Positions 1 to 12,646 of a stretch of 64,000 bases of DNA are shown here, one piece after another. Each line of letters begins with the position of its first letter. Within the stretch, counting starts at the first letter, position 1. A program made the translations under genes and the position numbers. This DNA is from Chlorophyllum brunneum (taxonomy: Eukaryota; Basidiomycota; Agaricomycetes; Agaricales; Agaricaceae): positions 3,100,001 through 3,164,000 of the forward strand of contig OY756139.1 of assembly GCA_963576785.1 (NCBI GenBank), written 5' to 3'. The notes under the pieces are model-generated. The model worked only from the letters and a program-made list of their open reading frames with translations, was not told the origin of the DNA and searched no databases.

Positions 1-3000
1 CCGCTACCTCAGTACATCTACATCGTCCGCCTACCTCACGAAATTCCTCTGACGAGCTTGATACTAGCCGCGCGGGCTCCTTGTCGATCATCTCACCAGC
101 CGGGACGTGGCATTCAATGTTACCAAGCAATTCAAAGTCGAGGGTCTCTTTGTTGGAGCCGCGATTACCTTAAATAATCCTCAGGTGAGTGTTCAGGTTC
201 TCGTATAGGCGCCATGAGCTAAATATGGGCAAGGATGTAACCGCTCTGCAAGGTGCGCCAGGTGTAAAGGCCATTCGCCCCGTTCGGAAATTCAGTATAC
301 CAAAGTATGTTCTCTTCGTAAGAATAGACTATCAGAAATAGTGACGGTGGTTTTACCAGGCCTGTGAAGAAGCATGTTGTTAGTGGACCCGATGACCCGG
401 AAATCCCACCTGATACTGAATCAACTCATATTCTCACTGTAAGACACCATTTTCCCGAACCGCCGAGTTCCTAACCCGGTTGAGTCTAGGGAGTCGATAA
501 ACTCCATGCTCAAGGTATTGCTGGAAAAGGAATCAAAATCGGCATGTAAGTGACCACCCGACTCCATATACGAAGAAAGCTTCACGCTCTTTACAGCCTT
601 GATACTGGTAAGGGTTCACCACTGCGTTTCAAATTGGTAGAAGTTTATTGGATATTCCAGGCATTGATTACACCCACCCATCCCTCGGTGCTGGCTTCGG
701 ACCAGGCCACAAGGTTATTGGCGGGTTCGATCTTGTTGGGGACAATTATGATGGTCAGCACATTTCCTAGTCCAAAAAAACACGGAATAATTATTCCCCG
801 TAGGCACGAATGAGCCAGTTCCGGATGACGATCCCCTCGACCAGTGCAACGGACATGGTACGCACGTGGCTGTAAGTCCATTCTCGAGACTCCTCGAAGC
901 GGAACAAACTCCTGTATCCCTTCGGCGGCGCTTTCGTGATCTGATCTCCATTTTTTTTTTGTTTGCCATAGGGTATCATCGGCGCCAACCCAGGAAACGA
1001 GTTTAACATCAGCGGTGTTGCATATGAGGCGTCCATCTCAAGTTATAGGGTTTTTGGATGTACAGGATTTGTTAATGATGATGGTGCGTTGCCCTTTAAA
1101 ACAGGCGATCGACAAACCTCATCTGCTTCTTGCTGTGACTAGTTCTTATTGATGCGCTATTGATGGGGTTCCAGGATGGCCAGGATATCTTGACACTGTC
1201 GCTTGGTGGCGCTGATGGTTGGACAGAATCTTCTTCTGCAGTCGTCGCAAGCAGGCTTTCTGCTCTAGGAAAGGTTGTCACAATTGCCGCTGGTAATGAT
1301 GTGGGTCCGAAAGTCTTGTCCTGTGTGGTAGCGATAGATAGGGTAGCTGACCACGTATCGGAAATTTTCAGGGTGCTTCGGGTTCGTGGTACACCTCCAG
1401 TCCCGGAAATGGTATCAACGTCATCTCCGTTGCTAGTCTTGACAAGTGGGAACTATTCCACACGCTGTCTTAACGTTGCATGAGCTGATGATAATCGAAG
1501 TACGGTCATTCCTCTTCAAAACGCTACAGTCGGCGGCGTTCAACACGACCCCATAACCTATTTTGACACCTTCCCGCTCCCTGTTGAAGGTGCCCTCCCA
1601 ATTTTCCCTACTTCCAATTCAACCACTGTGGACGATGATGCATGCGATCCGCTCCCGGATACGACGCCGGACTTGTCTGACAAAGTTGTCGTCATTCGCA
1701 GAGGTACCTGTACCTTCGTACAAAAGTTAACAAACGCAGCTGCCAAGGGAGCTAAGACCAGTTTGATCTACGAGTGCGTCGTCTGATGGTGAGCAATGTG
1801 CAATTACTGACCCTGTTGACCCCGACAGTAATGGTTCAGGATTTGCGGCTGTTGACGTTGGAAATTTCTCGGCTTCCCTCATTCAAACAGCTGATGGCGA
1901 ATTCGTGAGGACCTTTCCTGCGTAATCATTGAAGGGGGCTTATGCCTTTATCAGCTCGTTCAACAATTCGCCGCCGGGGTCCCTGTTACACTCTCATTCC
2001 CTCAATCTGGTGGATCGACGAATTTCCCTGACCCCAACGGCGGCCTCATATCTAGCTTCACTAGGTATTGTTGCTCAGTGGCATTTCCAAAATAGCGATC
2101 TCACTTCAAACCGCGTGAAATAGCTATGGGCCCTCCAATGATTTCTTCTTCAAGCCTGCCGTTGCAGCTCCAGGAGGCAACATTCTTTCTACTCTCCCCG
2201 TTCCCCTTGGCTCCTTCGGTGTTGAATCCGGAACATCCATGGCCACACCATTCGCCGCTGGCAGTGCCGCCCTCATCCTCCAAACCAGAGGTAAGAATGC
2301 TGAAGTGGCAAGAGGTGTTCGTTCCCTCCTTGAGTCCACTGGAAAAAGGGTGGCATCCAGCAAGACCGATGGGGATCCATTGCAGACAGTTACGCAGCAG
2401 GGTGCTGGCTTGGTTAATACTTTCAATGCTGTTCATGCCGAAACCCTCGTTACGCCGACAGAATTGATTGTGAACGATACGGCGCATGCTCGATCTAGGT
2501 GAGTGATTGGCTGGGATAGGACACTGGAGTTGATTAAGTTTGGTCATTTACACAGGCAGAAATTCACTGTCAGGAATACTGGAAGTACATCAAAGGAGTA
2601 TACCCTTAGCCATATCCCCGCTGGTACCGCTTTAACTGTCCAAGCTGGCACGATCTTCCCTGCGGATGGCCCTGTTCCTCTCATTGCTGCTTCAGCTCAA
2701 GTCTCTGTCTCTCCCTCGAGTTTCACTCTCCACCCCGGTGGATCTCAGAGCGTTGCTGTTACAATTTCTGGACCTAGTGGACTCAATGCCTCAACGTTCC
2801 CCGTCTACTCTGGTTTCATCGAAATCACCGATGGCACTCAAGCCTTCCAAGTCACGTATCTCGGTCTGGTTGGATCGTTGATTGACAAACAGGTTGTTGA
2901 TAACACTGATGTCTTTTTTGGTGTCCCCATTCCCGCTATTCTCGATAATGCTGGGAATGTTCAAGAAGGACCGGCGAACTACACGTTCGTCAACGAGGAC

Positions 3001-3516
3001 GTGCCGACGTTGTTATGGAGGTAAGCTGCGCTCCCTTGATACTACGAGAGTTGTTATTTATATGTGTGATATACAGACAAACCTTTGGTACCCCTCGCTT
3101 AGTTGTTGACCTTGTCGACTCGAACATCCAGGTCAAGACTACTTTAGATAGCAGATCCTTGGGTAGCGGGCCACACCCCTTTTTCACCTTCCCCCACCCC
3201 GACAGGTCGGGTACCTTCGCCCAAGTGCAGATTTTCGGCTCCATATTCGAGATCGACTTCCTTACCCGGAATAACGAGGTAATGATCACATCGACTGAGA
3301 CACACGCATCCATAATGTGACTTTCTCTTACTATAGGACCCTGCTGATAACGGGTTCAATACATTCGCCTTGGAGACGCCGACATTTGGGAACGGAACGG
3401 TGATTCCCAATGGGCAGTATAGGCTACTCCTGCGCGCGTTGAGAGTGACGGGCGATGTTACGAAAGAGGAGGACTATGAAGTCTACCTGAGCCCCATAGT
3501 CGGGGTTAACGCGTAA
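1..3516 (+). CDS. Secreted subtilisin-like serine protease (S8 family), 5' end outside window
   Basis: Seventeen exons can be joined in phase: 1-184, 234-304, 360-438, 490-545, 597-607, 661-753, 804-871, 972-1083, 1143-1300, 1372 to about 1445, 1501-1773, 1829-1904, 1955-2064, 2124-2498, 2556-3020, 3077-3278 and 3337-3516. The order is end of an I9-like propeptide (FNVTKQFKVEGLFVGA), catalytic Asp in ILDTG (597-670), catalytic His in NGHGTHVAG (about 846-875), the LSLGG strand (about 1200), a PA-type inserted domain (about 1500-1900), catalytic Ser in GTSMATPFAAG (2235-2270), then an Fn3-like C-terminal domain (2556-3516). This matches large secreted fungal subtilases that digest extracellular protein. 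All three catalytic residues are present. In exon 1 the frame ending in the propeptide is closed by a TAG at 72-74, and the better upstream frame is shifted by one base near 85-92. That is either a missed intron or a frameshift. The signal peptide would lie outside the window. Confidence 0.88.
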
Positions 3517-3954
3517 GCGGAGGGATTAGAATGAGGTCTGGAGTCTTTGTTGTTAGCTGTGTACTATTGCTCGATAAACTTCTTGTTTCCCGAGCGCTGC
3601 GCAGCCAGATGGACATGAGAATAGTGCGCCATGAGAGTTGTAGAGAGCAAGAGGAGAGCAAACACAGCCGAGACTGTGCGGAATGCTTAGTCAGCGCTCA
3701 CTGGCAGGTTTGGGAGATTCGCCAAATGCTCTTTCTCGACGCCGTCCACAAAGCTAACCAACAGCTCTTAATCCTCAACCACCATCCTCATCTCTCCACA
3801 CAACCCCCATCAGGAACTGCCAAAGCACCTCGCTCGAGCTTGGACAGCAGCACATCCTAACACACAACCCGGTGCTGAATCCATTGAGCAGGAGGAGCTA
3901 GGCTAAGCTCATTTCTTGGATATTTTCCTCGTCGACTCGCTGGTCGCAAATGCG
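3517..3954. other. Intergenic, subtilase 3' end to CCR4 5' end
   Basis: A head-to-tail spacer that should hold the subtilase 3' UTR and the CCR4 promoter and leader. An open frame at 3531-3860 has no recognisable similarity and no splice logic, so I do not call it. Confidence 0.5.
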
Positions 3955-6331
3955 ATGTACTATCCCCAGCAGTCGCCCGGTATCAACCCCAAACTCCCAA
4001 ATCCTCATGATCAATCCCCTTGGACCCGCCCTCATCATCCTATCCTCGTTGCACCGGGCTCCCAGTCTGCTGTAGGCCCTCCACCACCGTCTCCCGGATA
4101 TGCGCTTTACGCAAATGGAAGCGTGAATCCCCTACAGCACCATCCCGGTCACCACCCCCTTTCACAACATCCCTTGCAGCACCACCATCATAATTCGCTG
4201 TCACATTACCCCTCGCCCCCCAATGGTACATCGCACCAACAGCATCCCTACGCACAGGGATCCCCGGCCAGTGTAAATGGTCAGATCATGTCACAGCATT
4301 GGCAACAGCAGTTGCTCAAATGTGAGGTACGTCAGCGCCTACTGTTTTTTTTTGTTCCGTGGCTCTTTGTTCTCATTGCGACACCCATGACTCCATTCCA
4401 CTTAGATGGTGCGGTCCTCACGTTCCCCGCACCACCGCGCTCGTGCAAGTGCCATGGCTGCTCGATCGGTGGCCAAGTCTGCGATTACCATCACAAACCC
4501 GAATAAACCCCCACCCGAAACCAATGGCACATCCAAAGACTCTCCTCCTTCCTCAACTGATACACAGCAAGGCGACGGGTCCCCCTCTGTAACTAACCAC
4601 CCCTCGTCGACTGTGGCTCCTATCGCTGTGGCTCCTCGGCCTCACTCTCTCCGGAAACCTGAGAACACCTGGAATTCACTCGACATGGGAGGCGTCAACA
4701 TCAAGAACCTACCACCTAATTCCGGTCTCTTTTCGTTCACTTTTCTTGTCACACTCTACCTGAACCACAATGCCCTAGCATCAGTCCCACCGGAGATTGC
4801 CAAGTTGCGACACTTGGAGCTACTAGATTTGTCTGGCAATAATCTCACGTCCCTCCCACCCGAACTAGGAATGCTCACACAACTGAAGGAGTTATATGTG
4901 TTTGACAATCGTTTGTCGACACTCCCTCCCGAGCTTGGGAGTCTGCATCAGCTGCAGACACTGGGGATCGAGGGCAATCCGCTTGACACGCATTTAAAGT
5001 CGCTAGTGCAGAAGGATGGAACACATGCCCTCGTATCATATCTACGGGACTCAGGTCCTGTGCCTGCACCTCCCCCTGAACGACTTTGGAAATATCTCCT
5101 ATCCCAGCCCGAACAGGAGGCGCTTGTCAACGACCCAAACTCAGAGACGATCAGCACACTTTCTTACAATATCCTATGTGAGAAATATGCAACAGAAAGG
5201 CTGTATGGTTACACACCTGCATGGGCATTGTCATGGGACTACAGGAAGGAATTGATCTTGAGCGAGATAATAGGCTCAAAGGCCGACTTCTTGTGCCTAC
5301 AAGAAGTGGACGTGGCGCAGTATGAGAACTATTTCACCAAACATCTCGGTTCGCATGATTATGAGGGCGTTTACTGGCCGAAGTCGAGGGCGAAGACGAT
5401 GAATGAACAGGACAGGAGGTTGGTTGACGGATGTGCGATATTCTACAAAGCATCCAGGTGCGTTTCCCAACACCTAATTTGATTTCTTTTTTCTCATTAT
5501 ACACTAGATTCCAACTGGTTGAGAAGCACTTAATCGAGTTTAGCACCGTCGCCATGCAACGGCAAGACTTCAAGAAGACGGACGACATGTTCAATCGCGT
5601 TTTGGGTAAAGATCATATCGCCGTTGTATCTTCCATGGAGGATAAACATACAGGAACTCGGTTCATCATCGCCAACGCACATATTCACTGGGATCCCACA
5701 TACCGTGATGTCAAACTCGTTCAAGTCGCGCTACTCGTGGAAGAAATTGAGAAGATTGCTAACAACTTCGCGAAGCTCCCTCCCCGACCCCCGCAACAGC
5801 CTGCCGAAGGTGAAGAGAACACCCCACCCACGCGACCGCCACCCACGTACTCGGATGGGACGAAGATTCCCCTGGTCATCTGTGGAGACTTCAATTCTGT
5901 GCCACAGTCGGGTGTGTACGAGTTCCTGACCAATGGGACACTGGCAGCAGATCACGCTGATTTCATGTCGCACATGTACGGGCGGTACACGACGGAGGGA
6001 TTACGCCACCGTCTTGGTCTGAAGAGCGCCTACGCGGCACCTGGGATTAGTGAACACCCGTTGACAAACCACACGCCGAGCTACCAAGGCACGATTGATT
6101 ACGTGTGGTATTCGGCAGGGAACCTAGGTGTAAATGCAGTGATGGAAGGGGTCGACAAAGGTTATCTGGAGAAAGTGGTTGGGTTCCCGAACGCACACTT
6201 CCCTTCAGAGTGAGTGCTTCTCTCATGTTCGGTTCCGGTTTTATCTAACCGAGAGTTATAGTCACATTTGTCAACTCGCCGAGTTCCGTGTGAAACATCC
6301 CAAGGACCAAGCCTCGCGAAGTGCCGCATAG
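3955..6331 (+). CDS. CCR4: CCR4-NOT deadenylase catalytic subunit Ccr4
   Basis: Four exons in phase (3955-4326, 4406-5457, 5508-6209, 6262-6331) give a 731-residue protein. Order: a Pro/His/Gln-rich low-complexity N terminus, a conserved basic segment (SRSPHHRARA), leucine-rich repeats (about residues 225-330, e.g. LRHLELLDLSGNNLTSLPPE), then an EEP exonuclease domain. Catalytic-type motifs are visible: LCLQEVD (metal-binding Glu), ICGDFNS (Asp/Asn), and a final SDH formed across the last intron. Ccr4 shortens mRNA poly(A) tails in the cytoplasmic CCR4-NOT complex. The LRR binds the NOT scaffold in yeast, and the LRR-EEP fusion is diagnostic. The ATG at 3955 was chosen because it begins MYYPQQSPG, typical of these proteins; an in-frame ATG at 3916 is possible. 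Confidence 0.95.
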
Positions 6332-6932
6332 AACTCTTCCTGATTTATGCATGATCAAGGAGGATTCACGCCTTCTTGTCTTTTCACTGTGTCATTGCAT
6401 CGGTTGTACAGCTGCTCTACCCCCCTAGTCCAGTCACTTGTCAAGTACTACGCTCACTAGCTTGTCGTTACGCCTTGATTTCCATTTCTCGAGAATCCTC
6501 GCACCCGCATCTTCACCTTCCTCCTCCTCCCATCCCTTGTACCCGCAAGTATATATTTTCTACCGTCTACGCTGATGAACAGTGGGCCATGCACGTATCC
6601 GTACATACATATATTTGCTTGTTTTGACTGTGTCGTAACCTTGTTTTTTTTTCTTTGTGAAGATTGGCTGTTCATCTCTTTCTCAGTTTCTAATCTCTTT
6701 CCCGTGTCTTTTTTTCTGAGCGTGTATTAGTCGGTTGTTAGTACTGTCGTCTATTTGTGCAAAAAATCTCAAATCTGTCTATCTTGTGTGTGATGGAGAT
6801 GAGGACGGATCGATAACTCGGTAGGCGCGCAGGCCCACACATCCCGGTCTAAGCGACCGTTTTTGAGTCCAATATAAGGACTAGTCTGGTGTCAGTCTTG
6901 GACCACCTCCCCAACTAGCGACCACGACCGTA
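6332..6932. other. Intergenic, CCR4 3' region and ERG19 promoter
   Basis: T/C-rich 3' UTR-like sequence, then the probable promoter of the next gene. Pyrimidine tracts occur around 6640-6720. I see no coding potential or repeat. Confidence 0.5.
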
Positions 6933-8263
6933 ATGACCGTCTACCAAGCTACTGCGTCGGCACCCGTGAACATTGCCTGTATCAAGTAAGAGAATATCAC
7001 CTGAATCTGTGCCAGGGCGAAATGCTGATCACGGATCCCTAGATATTGGGGCAAACGGGACACGAAACTAATTCTACCCACCAACTCTTCTTTATCTGTC
7101 ACCCTTGACCAAGATCATCTGCGATCTACGACAACTTCGCGCGCAGATGCATCGTTCGCCAAAGACCGCCTGTGGCTCAATGGGAAGGAGGAAGAAATCA
7201 AAGAGGGTGGAAGAATGGCGACTTGTATTCGCGAAATGAAGCGATTGAGGAAAGAAGAAGTTGAGGATAAGAATGCTAGTGCAGCCAAGGTCAGCGAGAG
7301 GAGTCCCTGCCGACAGAATGGCCACTGACGAACCTGCACTCGAAGTTGTCTGCATACAATGTGCACATCTGCTCGCACAATAATTTCCCGACTGCCGCTG
7401 GGCTTGCATCTTCTGCTTCTGGTTTCGCAGCTCTCGTGTCCTCTCTCGCACAACTCTATGCCCTCCCTGTCTCTCCATCCACCCTTTCACTCATCTCACG
7501 TCAAGGCTCCGGATCAGCCTGCCGTTCTCTCTTTGGTGGCTTCGTAGCCTGGCAAATGGGATCAGATCCCGCCGGTTCCGACTCCCTCGCCGTCGAGGTC
7601 GCACCTCAATCCCACTGGCCCGATATCCACGCTCTTATTTGCGTAGTCTCCGACGACAAGAAGGGCACTTCTAGTACAAGTGGCATGCAGCGCACCGTCG
7701 AGACTTCGCCACTCCTCCAACATCGGATCAAACATGTCGTTCCTCAACGAATGGAAGACATCAAAAAGGCCATTTCAGAAAAGGACTTTGATACGTTTGC
7801 GAAGATTACAATGGCAGACTCGAATCAGTTCCATGCCGTTGCTTTGGACACTGAACCTCCGATTTTTTACATGAACGACGTGAGCCGGGCGATTATTGCG
7901 GTTATTGTCGAGTATAATCGGCTTTCCGTCGAGGCGGGCAAGGGTTACAAGGCAGCATACACTTACGATGCTGGTCCCAATGCAGTTATATACGCACCAA
8001 AGGAGAATATGAAAGAGATCGTGGAACTTGTTGCCGCTTACTTCCCTCAACAAGATGGCTCGTTCAAGGATGTGTTTGGATTATTTGGAGCTGGGCAATT
8101 AGTCGAAAAGGTCCCTGTGGGGTTCAATGAGAATGTAGCAAAGAGGTTCGAAGTCGGGGCTGTCAAAAGTTTGATCCATACTCGTGTCGGTGATGGACCG
8201 AGGAAGTTGGGAGATGAGGAGGCATTGCTGAATGCTGATGGTCTCCCTAAGAGCTTGGCGTAG
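6933..8263 (+). CDS. ERG19: Diphosphomevalonate decarboxylase
   Basis: Three exons (6933-6985, 7043-7289, 7346-8263) give 405 residues, the usual length for the family. The enzyme converts mevalonate diphosphate to isopentenyl diphosphate with ATP and release of CO2, feeding ergosterol and other isoprenoids. Diagnostic features: N-terminal APVNIACIKYWGKRD, PTNSSLSVTLDQD, the GHMP ATP-binding loop FPTAAGLASSASGFAAL, RQGSGSACRSLFGGF, and the C-terminal YTYDAGPNA with the conserved Asp. The first intron interrupts the IKYWGKR motif, and joining restores it exactly. The gene looks intact. Confidence 0.96.
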
Positions 8264-8454
8264 ATAACATGCTGGATCTGGTTTTATCTTGGATCGCCTT
8301 GTATTAATGTACTGCTGGTATTTTTTTCTGTATGACTACGACCATGATCAAGAGTAAACTTCGATACCGTCACTTGTAGATCGGCTTCGACCCCCGATAA
8401 TCTATCAATACTATTACTCGTTAATGTGAAATTTTGGGAAATCATATATAATAG

Positions 8455-9969
8455 TCAACTCGTCATAACATCCTCGTCTAGGGTAATATTCATTCCGCCT
8501 TCTCTCAAAGAGTCCAGCACAGTCCAAACAGTAGTAGGCAGGTGTAACAGTGAGCAAGGCATACATATACGTACGTCTTTCAGTGGGTTTACCGAAGTTC
8601 CATCCCAGCTGTAAGTTGACTCGGACCGAGCTCGTAGCATGATGATCAACTTATCGATCATAAAGCTCATCCCAGAACATGACAACGTCCGCAGTTGAGG
8701 CAAGAATGGCGATACGCGTTCGACATCAGAAAGGCATGTTAGAAGACCGGTAACTGTTGGTCCATGGTCTATTGTGCGATCTAGATTGATGTGCAATGTA
8801 ACAAGAGATGGTGTGACTCGTAGAAGGTCGGTGAGGTCTTGTTCGGGAATGGAGGTGAAAGTGAGATCGAGAAAGTGCAAGTTATCGTATGCTGAGGACT
8901 GGAAGAGAAATCGAGGTGGGCTGTGCAAGGACCTCGAATGTTTTGGGTCGAGTGGTCGGGAGTCGCGGATCTTCAACTCGAGGAGAGATGGAGCAATAAG
9001 ATGATCCAGGACTCCTGAAAATCCATCATCACCAGGCCCACCAGTGAGAGGTTTTAGTGAGAGTAGCCTTAGGTTCTGGAGAGTAACCTGTTGGGGAAAT
9101 GATTTCCCGGCACTAGTCCAGAGGTCCTCGGCGGTAAGCTCTTCAAGACGAAGGCAACGTGAAAGAACCTCGAGGATTTCTGCACTTTCCATTTTAACGA
9201 CGTGCAGGCATCGAAGGTAAAGCCATGGAATTATGAATTCCAGGAACTTTACGCTGATGATCCTGAGACTACGAAGGGCGTATGCATGTTGGAAGAGAGA
9301 GCGTGGTTCTTGATCGAGTTTAGCGCTTTCGTGATTGTGGATTTCGAGACAACTGAGATTCGGAAGGTATAATGGAACGCAGAGATGAACGAAGAGGTCT
9401 TCATAACCTAACATGCTCCCAAAGAAACTCGCACGTTCCCATCTTTTAGAAAATTTGACGGCCATGTAAACAGCTTGAACTGAGCCCTCGTTGTATACCG
9501 TAGGGTGCAATCCATGTCCCGGCGGTAAGCAGTTTTCTGCATTTGGAAAAGAGGGAAAGGCCAATCCGCCATACACCAGGAAGCATATGTTTATGGTGTA
9601 TGGATCTGATTTTAGAAGAAAATCTTCGAGAAATACTCCTGCATATTTTGGGTTCTGGGAGGAGAGACGAACCACAACGTTGCGCCACAGACGAGGTGTG
9701 GTGTTTGCAATGTTTCTCCAGCGGGTACAAACATGCGAGAGAATGACGGGTGCCGTCCCGACATCCCTTACTTGATCAATCCAAAGACTGGGCGCCTGAC
9801 TCTCCAGAACAAATGTGTTGCATGCATATAGGAATATTTTTTCGAGGGTCCTTGGGGGTAGACTCGTGGCAGGAGAAGGGCCGTGGTTGGGCTGGGTGGG
9901 GGGTGTCGTGAGCCAGAACGGCCCAAGGGTCTCGTCGAGATCTTCTGCGCTATTAAACACGGAAGACAT
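8455..9969 (-). CDS. F-box protein with leucine-rich C-terminal region
   Basis: A single uninterrupted 504-codon frame. Residues about 38-105 form an F-box-like domain: LPPRTLEKIFLYACNTF, a variable loop, then LSHVCTRWRNIANTTPRLW, the agaricomycete F-box signature. The rest carries irregular leucine-rich segments such as LRSLRIISVKF and LVTLHINLD. By family knowledge it should couple a substrate to SKP1 and a cullin ubiquitin ligase; the substrate cannot be read from sequence. It is one of four F-box or F-box-derived loci in the window (see 18463, 27000 and 30442). No intron is needed and no lesion is seen. Confidence 0.85.
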   Translation of the reverse strand: MSSVFNSAEDLDETLGPFWLTTPPTQPNHGPSPATSLPPRTLEKIFLYACNTFVLESQAPSLWIDQVRDVGTAPVILSHVCTRWRNIANTTPRLWRNVVVRLSSQNPKYAGVFLEDFLLKSDPYTINICFLVYGGLAFPSFPNAENCLPPGHGLHPTVYNEGSVQAVYMAVKFSKRWERASFFGSMLGYEDLFVHLCVPLYLPNLSCLEIHNHESAKLDQEPRSLFQHAYALRSLRIISVKFLEFIIPWLYLRCLHVVKMESAEILEVLSRCLRLEELTAEDLWTSAGKSFPQQVTLQNLRLLSLKPLTGGPGDDGFSGVLDHLIAPSLLELKIRDSRPLDPKHSRSLHSPPRFLFQSSAYDNLHFLDLTFTSIPEQDLTDLLRVTPSLVTLHINLDRTIDHGPTVTGLLTCLSDVERVSPFLPQLRTLSCSGMSFMIDKLIIMLRARSESTYSWDGTSVNPLKDVRICMPCSLLHLPTTVWTVLDSLREGGMNITLDEDVMTS

Positions 9970-10454
9970 GGGGGTGTTCGACTGCGACGAGGGCGCCTGG
10001 AGACTTGTCGATGTACTTACTTCCTACAAAGGGAATGACATCGTGGGAATATTATTAATTCTTGGCATCACTGCACCGCAACACGACACAGCAGCCGTCC
10101 ATGCCCGTCCTCAACATCTCTGTTCTCCAACATCGACCCGCGGAGGACATACGCCACACTATCGCCGCCGCTAGGGGCGTCGACTGCAACAGCTGGCTAG
10201 CCGACGGTATCTGACAATCCAAACTGAGCCATGCACGACCCTGAGATAATTTAGTCGCTTCTAGTTTAAAGTAATGGAGCCGGCCGTCCGGTTTCCAACT
10301 TCTTCAAGCTAACCAACAATCCAACAAATTCCTCTGCTCCTTATTTAACCCCGCAGCTACCTGCCATTCTTTTCTCTTTCCTGACCCGCTACAAGTACAT
10401 GGAATAAGGGTATTACATCCCTTGCCGTATTCTCGCTGTCCTTTCATTGTTTCC
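9970..10454. other. Divergent intergenic region
   Basis: 485 bases between the F-box gene (minus) and a membrane-protein gene (plus); presumably both promoters. I see no coding frame or repeat worth calling. Confidence 0.45.
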
Positions 10455-11696
10455 ATGAAGCTCTCAACGTCGCCCTCCTCAGGGCCTCTTGCCCTGCTCG
10501 TGCTATTACAACTCCAAGCATGGAGCTCTGATGCTCGTCTTACTCGGTACGCCACTATACTCCACATTCATTCAGGCAATTAACGTACATACTTTTCTCT
10601 TCAGTCGCCAACGTGGCGGTGATGATGGTGATTCAGACTCTGACAGCGACTCGGACTCGGATAGCGACTCCCAGAGTTGCAGCCACGGCGTTTGTATCTC
10701 AAAGAGTTGCAAACAGAACGTCTGTACAACCATCACTAGTACTCGTGGTGTTCCTGCCAACCAAACACCCCTTCCTCAAGGATCTGGCACAGGAACAAAT
10801 GGGGGCTCGGGAACACCTGCCGTGTCTCAAACGCCAGCTCCCAATGCCGATGGATCCAACACCAGCTCTAATCACCATAATACACGAAGTCAAACGAGCG
10901 GTATCTCAGCCGATCCTTCTCTACACTCCGGTACTCCTCCCCCCTCCAATCACTCTAGCGGCCTCAGTAAAGGTGGGATTGCAGGCATAGTCATCGCTCT
11001 CTGTGAGAAGCTTCTTTCCGTTTCAAGTCAACCGAACTCATCACTTTTCTAGTGGTCATCACTGGTCTGATTCTGATGTGCCTCACCAAGTACCGCAACA
11101 GTCTTCGAAGAGCCAAGAAGAGACCCCAAGGCTTTGTTCCCGCCACCTTCCTCACCGGGTCTGGCATTGGTCGCTCCAACACTACAAACAACGAGATGTC
11201 CCAAGTCGATATGGGGAACAGGTCGCCTGTCACTGCGGCTGTACATATGAACCGAAATATCGGTCGCAATAGTGATAGTAATTACAGCAGCATCCCAAGT
11301 GGCCCTCTCTCTCCCCTCATACCTGCAATTACACCAGGCTACGATGGAAGACCCATCTCTCCAGGTGGTGGTCAATCTCAACGGAACCTTACTCGCTCTG
11401 CGTCGCGCAATGGAGACGGCTCAGCCCTCACATCACCTTATTCTGATATTGGCCACGCAGTTAGCTGGGCCGATACGCCTTTACCTCCGCTACCACACGA
11501 AGCTAATGCTACCGCCGCCGGCGTCTCAAGGAACTTTAGCGCAAATGGGGGTGGTGCTGCTGCAGGAGCCCTTCATTCCGATATGCGTGCTTACCAAAAA
11601 GCACTCGAAGCCGATAACGACAAATCGGTTTCCCTTAGCAGAACCTCGCAGGATCCTGGTAATGACCCACCACCTTCGTACTTTCCTACGCGGTGA
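10455..11696 (+). CDS. Single-pass membrane protein with Ser/Asp repeat ectodomain
   Basis: Three exons (10455-10546, 10605-11002, 11053-11696) give 377 residues. The N terminus reads as a signal peptide (LALLVLLQLQAWSSDA). Next comes an alternating Ser-Asp tract (about residues 38-50), a short Cys-containing segment (SCSHGVCISKSCKQNVC), a Ser/Thr/Asn/Pro-rich stalk likely to be heavily glycosylated, a transmembrane helix across the last intron (GIAGIVIALLVVITGLILMCL), and a basic then Ser/Pro-rich cytoplasmic tail. The layout fits fungal wall-sensor or adhesin-like type I membrane proteins. I recognise no named domain, so function is unknown. The signal peptide and the TM helix rebuilt by splicing support the model. 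Confidence 0.8.
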
Positions 11697-12646
11697 AGGC
11701 AGTCAAAGTCACCCCTACTGGGGCTGCTTCTGTTGCTGATAGACCGGACGATGAAACCATTCGCTTAGTATCCGTGTTCTATCTCGCCCATGACTTGACT
11801 GCGCATCTCCTTTGTCATCCACATTGTTGCATGCTTTCTCCAGAAGGACTATTTATCATTTCGCTTGACACTCGACCCTTTTTCCTCACTGACAGATGTC
11901 ATCTCGTCTGGGCCATGGCTTGGCTTTCTCATGGGCTTACCTGGCTCCACAGCGTTGTATATACTCACTCATAGGACACTTAGACTCACACTCACACTCA
12001 TTGGAAATCACACTCATTCGATATCGCTCTCTTTATTCCATTCCTTGACTAGTTAGGCTTCAGTAGCACTTCCAACTGCCCGTATCACGAACATTCATGG
12101 ATAATCTTTTGCTTTTTCTTTTTGTACGACCATATTTATGTCTGAGCCCCCGGGCTTGACTAGATTATCTAGAAAATCTTTTTCCTCGAATTCTCTCTCC
12201 CTATACCCAGCCCAGCATAACTATAGCTTACCCCGTTCCAATAGAGCGAACTGAAAGGCTATATCATTGTTTGAGTACTACACGGAGATTGAACGGGTTT
12301 CCCACTGTTGTGTTAATGATTGTTGTATGATACTCACCAGTTGCATGTGTACAGCCTACTTGTGAAACTCGATTCCACAACAAGCCACTTCTTAAAACAA
12401 AACACTTAGAGCGTCAAGGGTCACCGGTCAAATTGAGGAAGTACCAGAACCGATGCCTCACACAATCCACGGCACATACAGCTTCTTACCTATAAACAGC
12501 CGTGATCCAGCGCCAAGCCAACTAGGATGACAAAAATAGTAAGATTTTCCTTGCCAAGTCCAGGCCACGAGAGAAACAAGCCCAAAGCTACCCGTGTCTA
12601 TATCATATTATATTCATCTTCCTGACTTTCCCCTTCTTCTTGTGCC
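11697..12646. other. Intergenic, convergent 3' regions
   Basis: 950 bases between two convergent genes. Short pyrimidine-rich stretches are seen, and several small frames without family resemblance. No gene called. Confidence 0.45.

Noticed and set aside
3531..3860. 109-codon plus frame before CCR4
   Set aside because: No similarity or splice link; falls in the expected UTR/promoter of CCR4.
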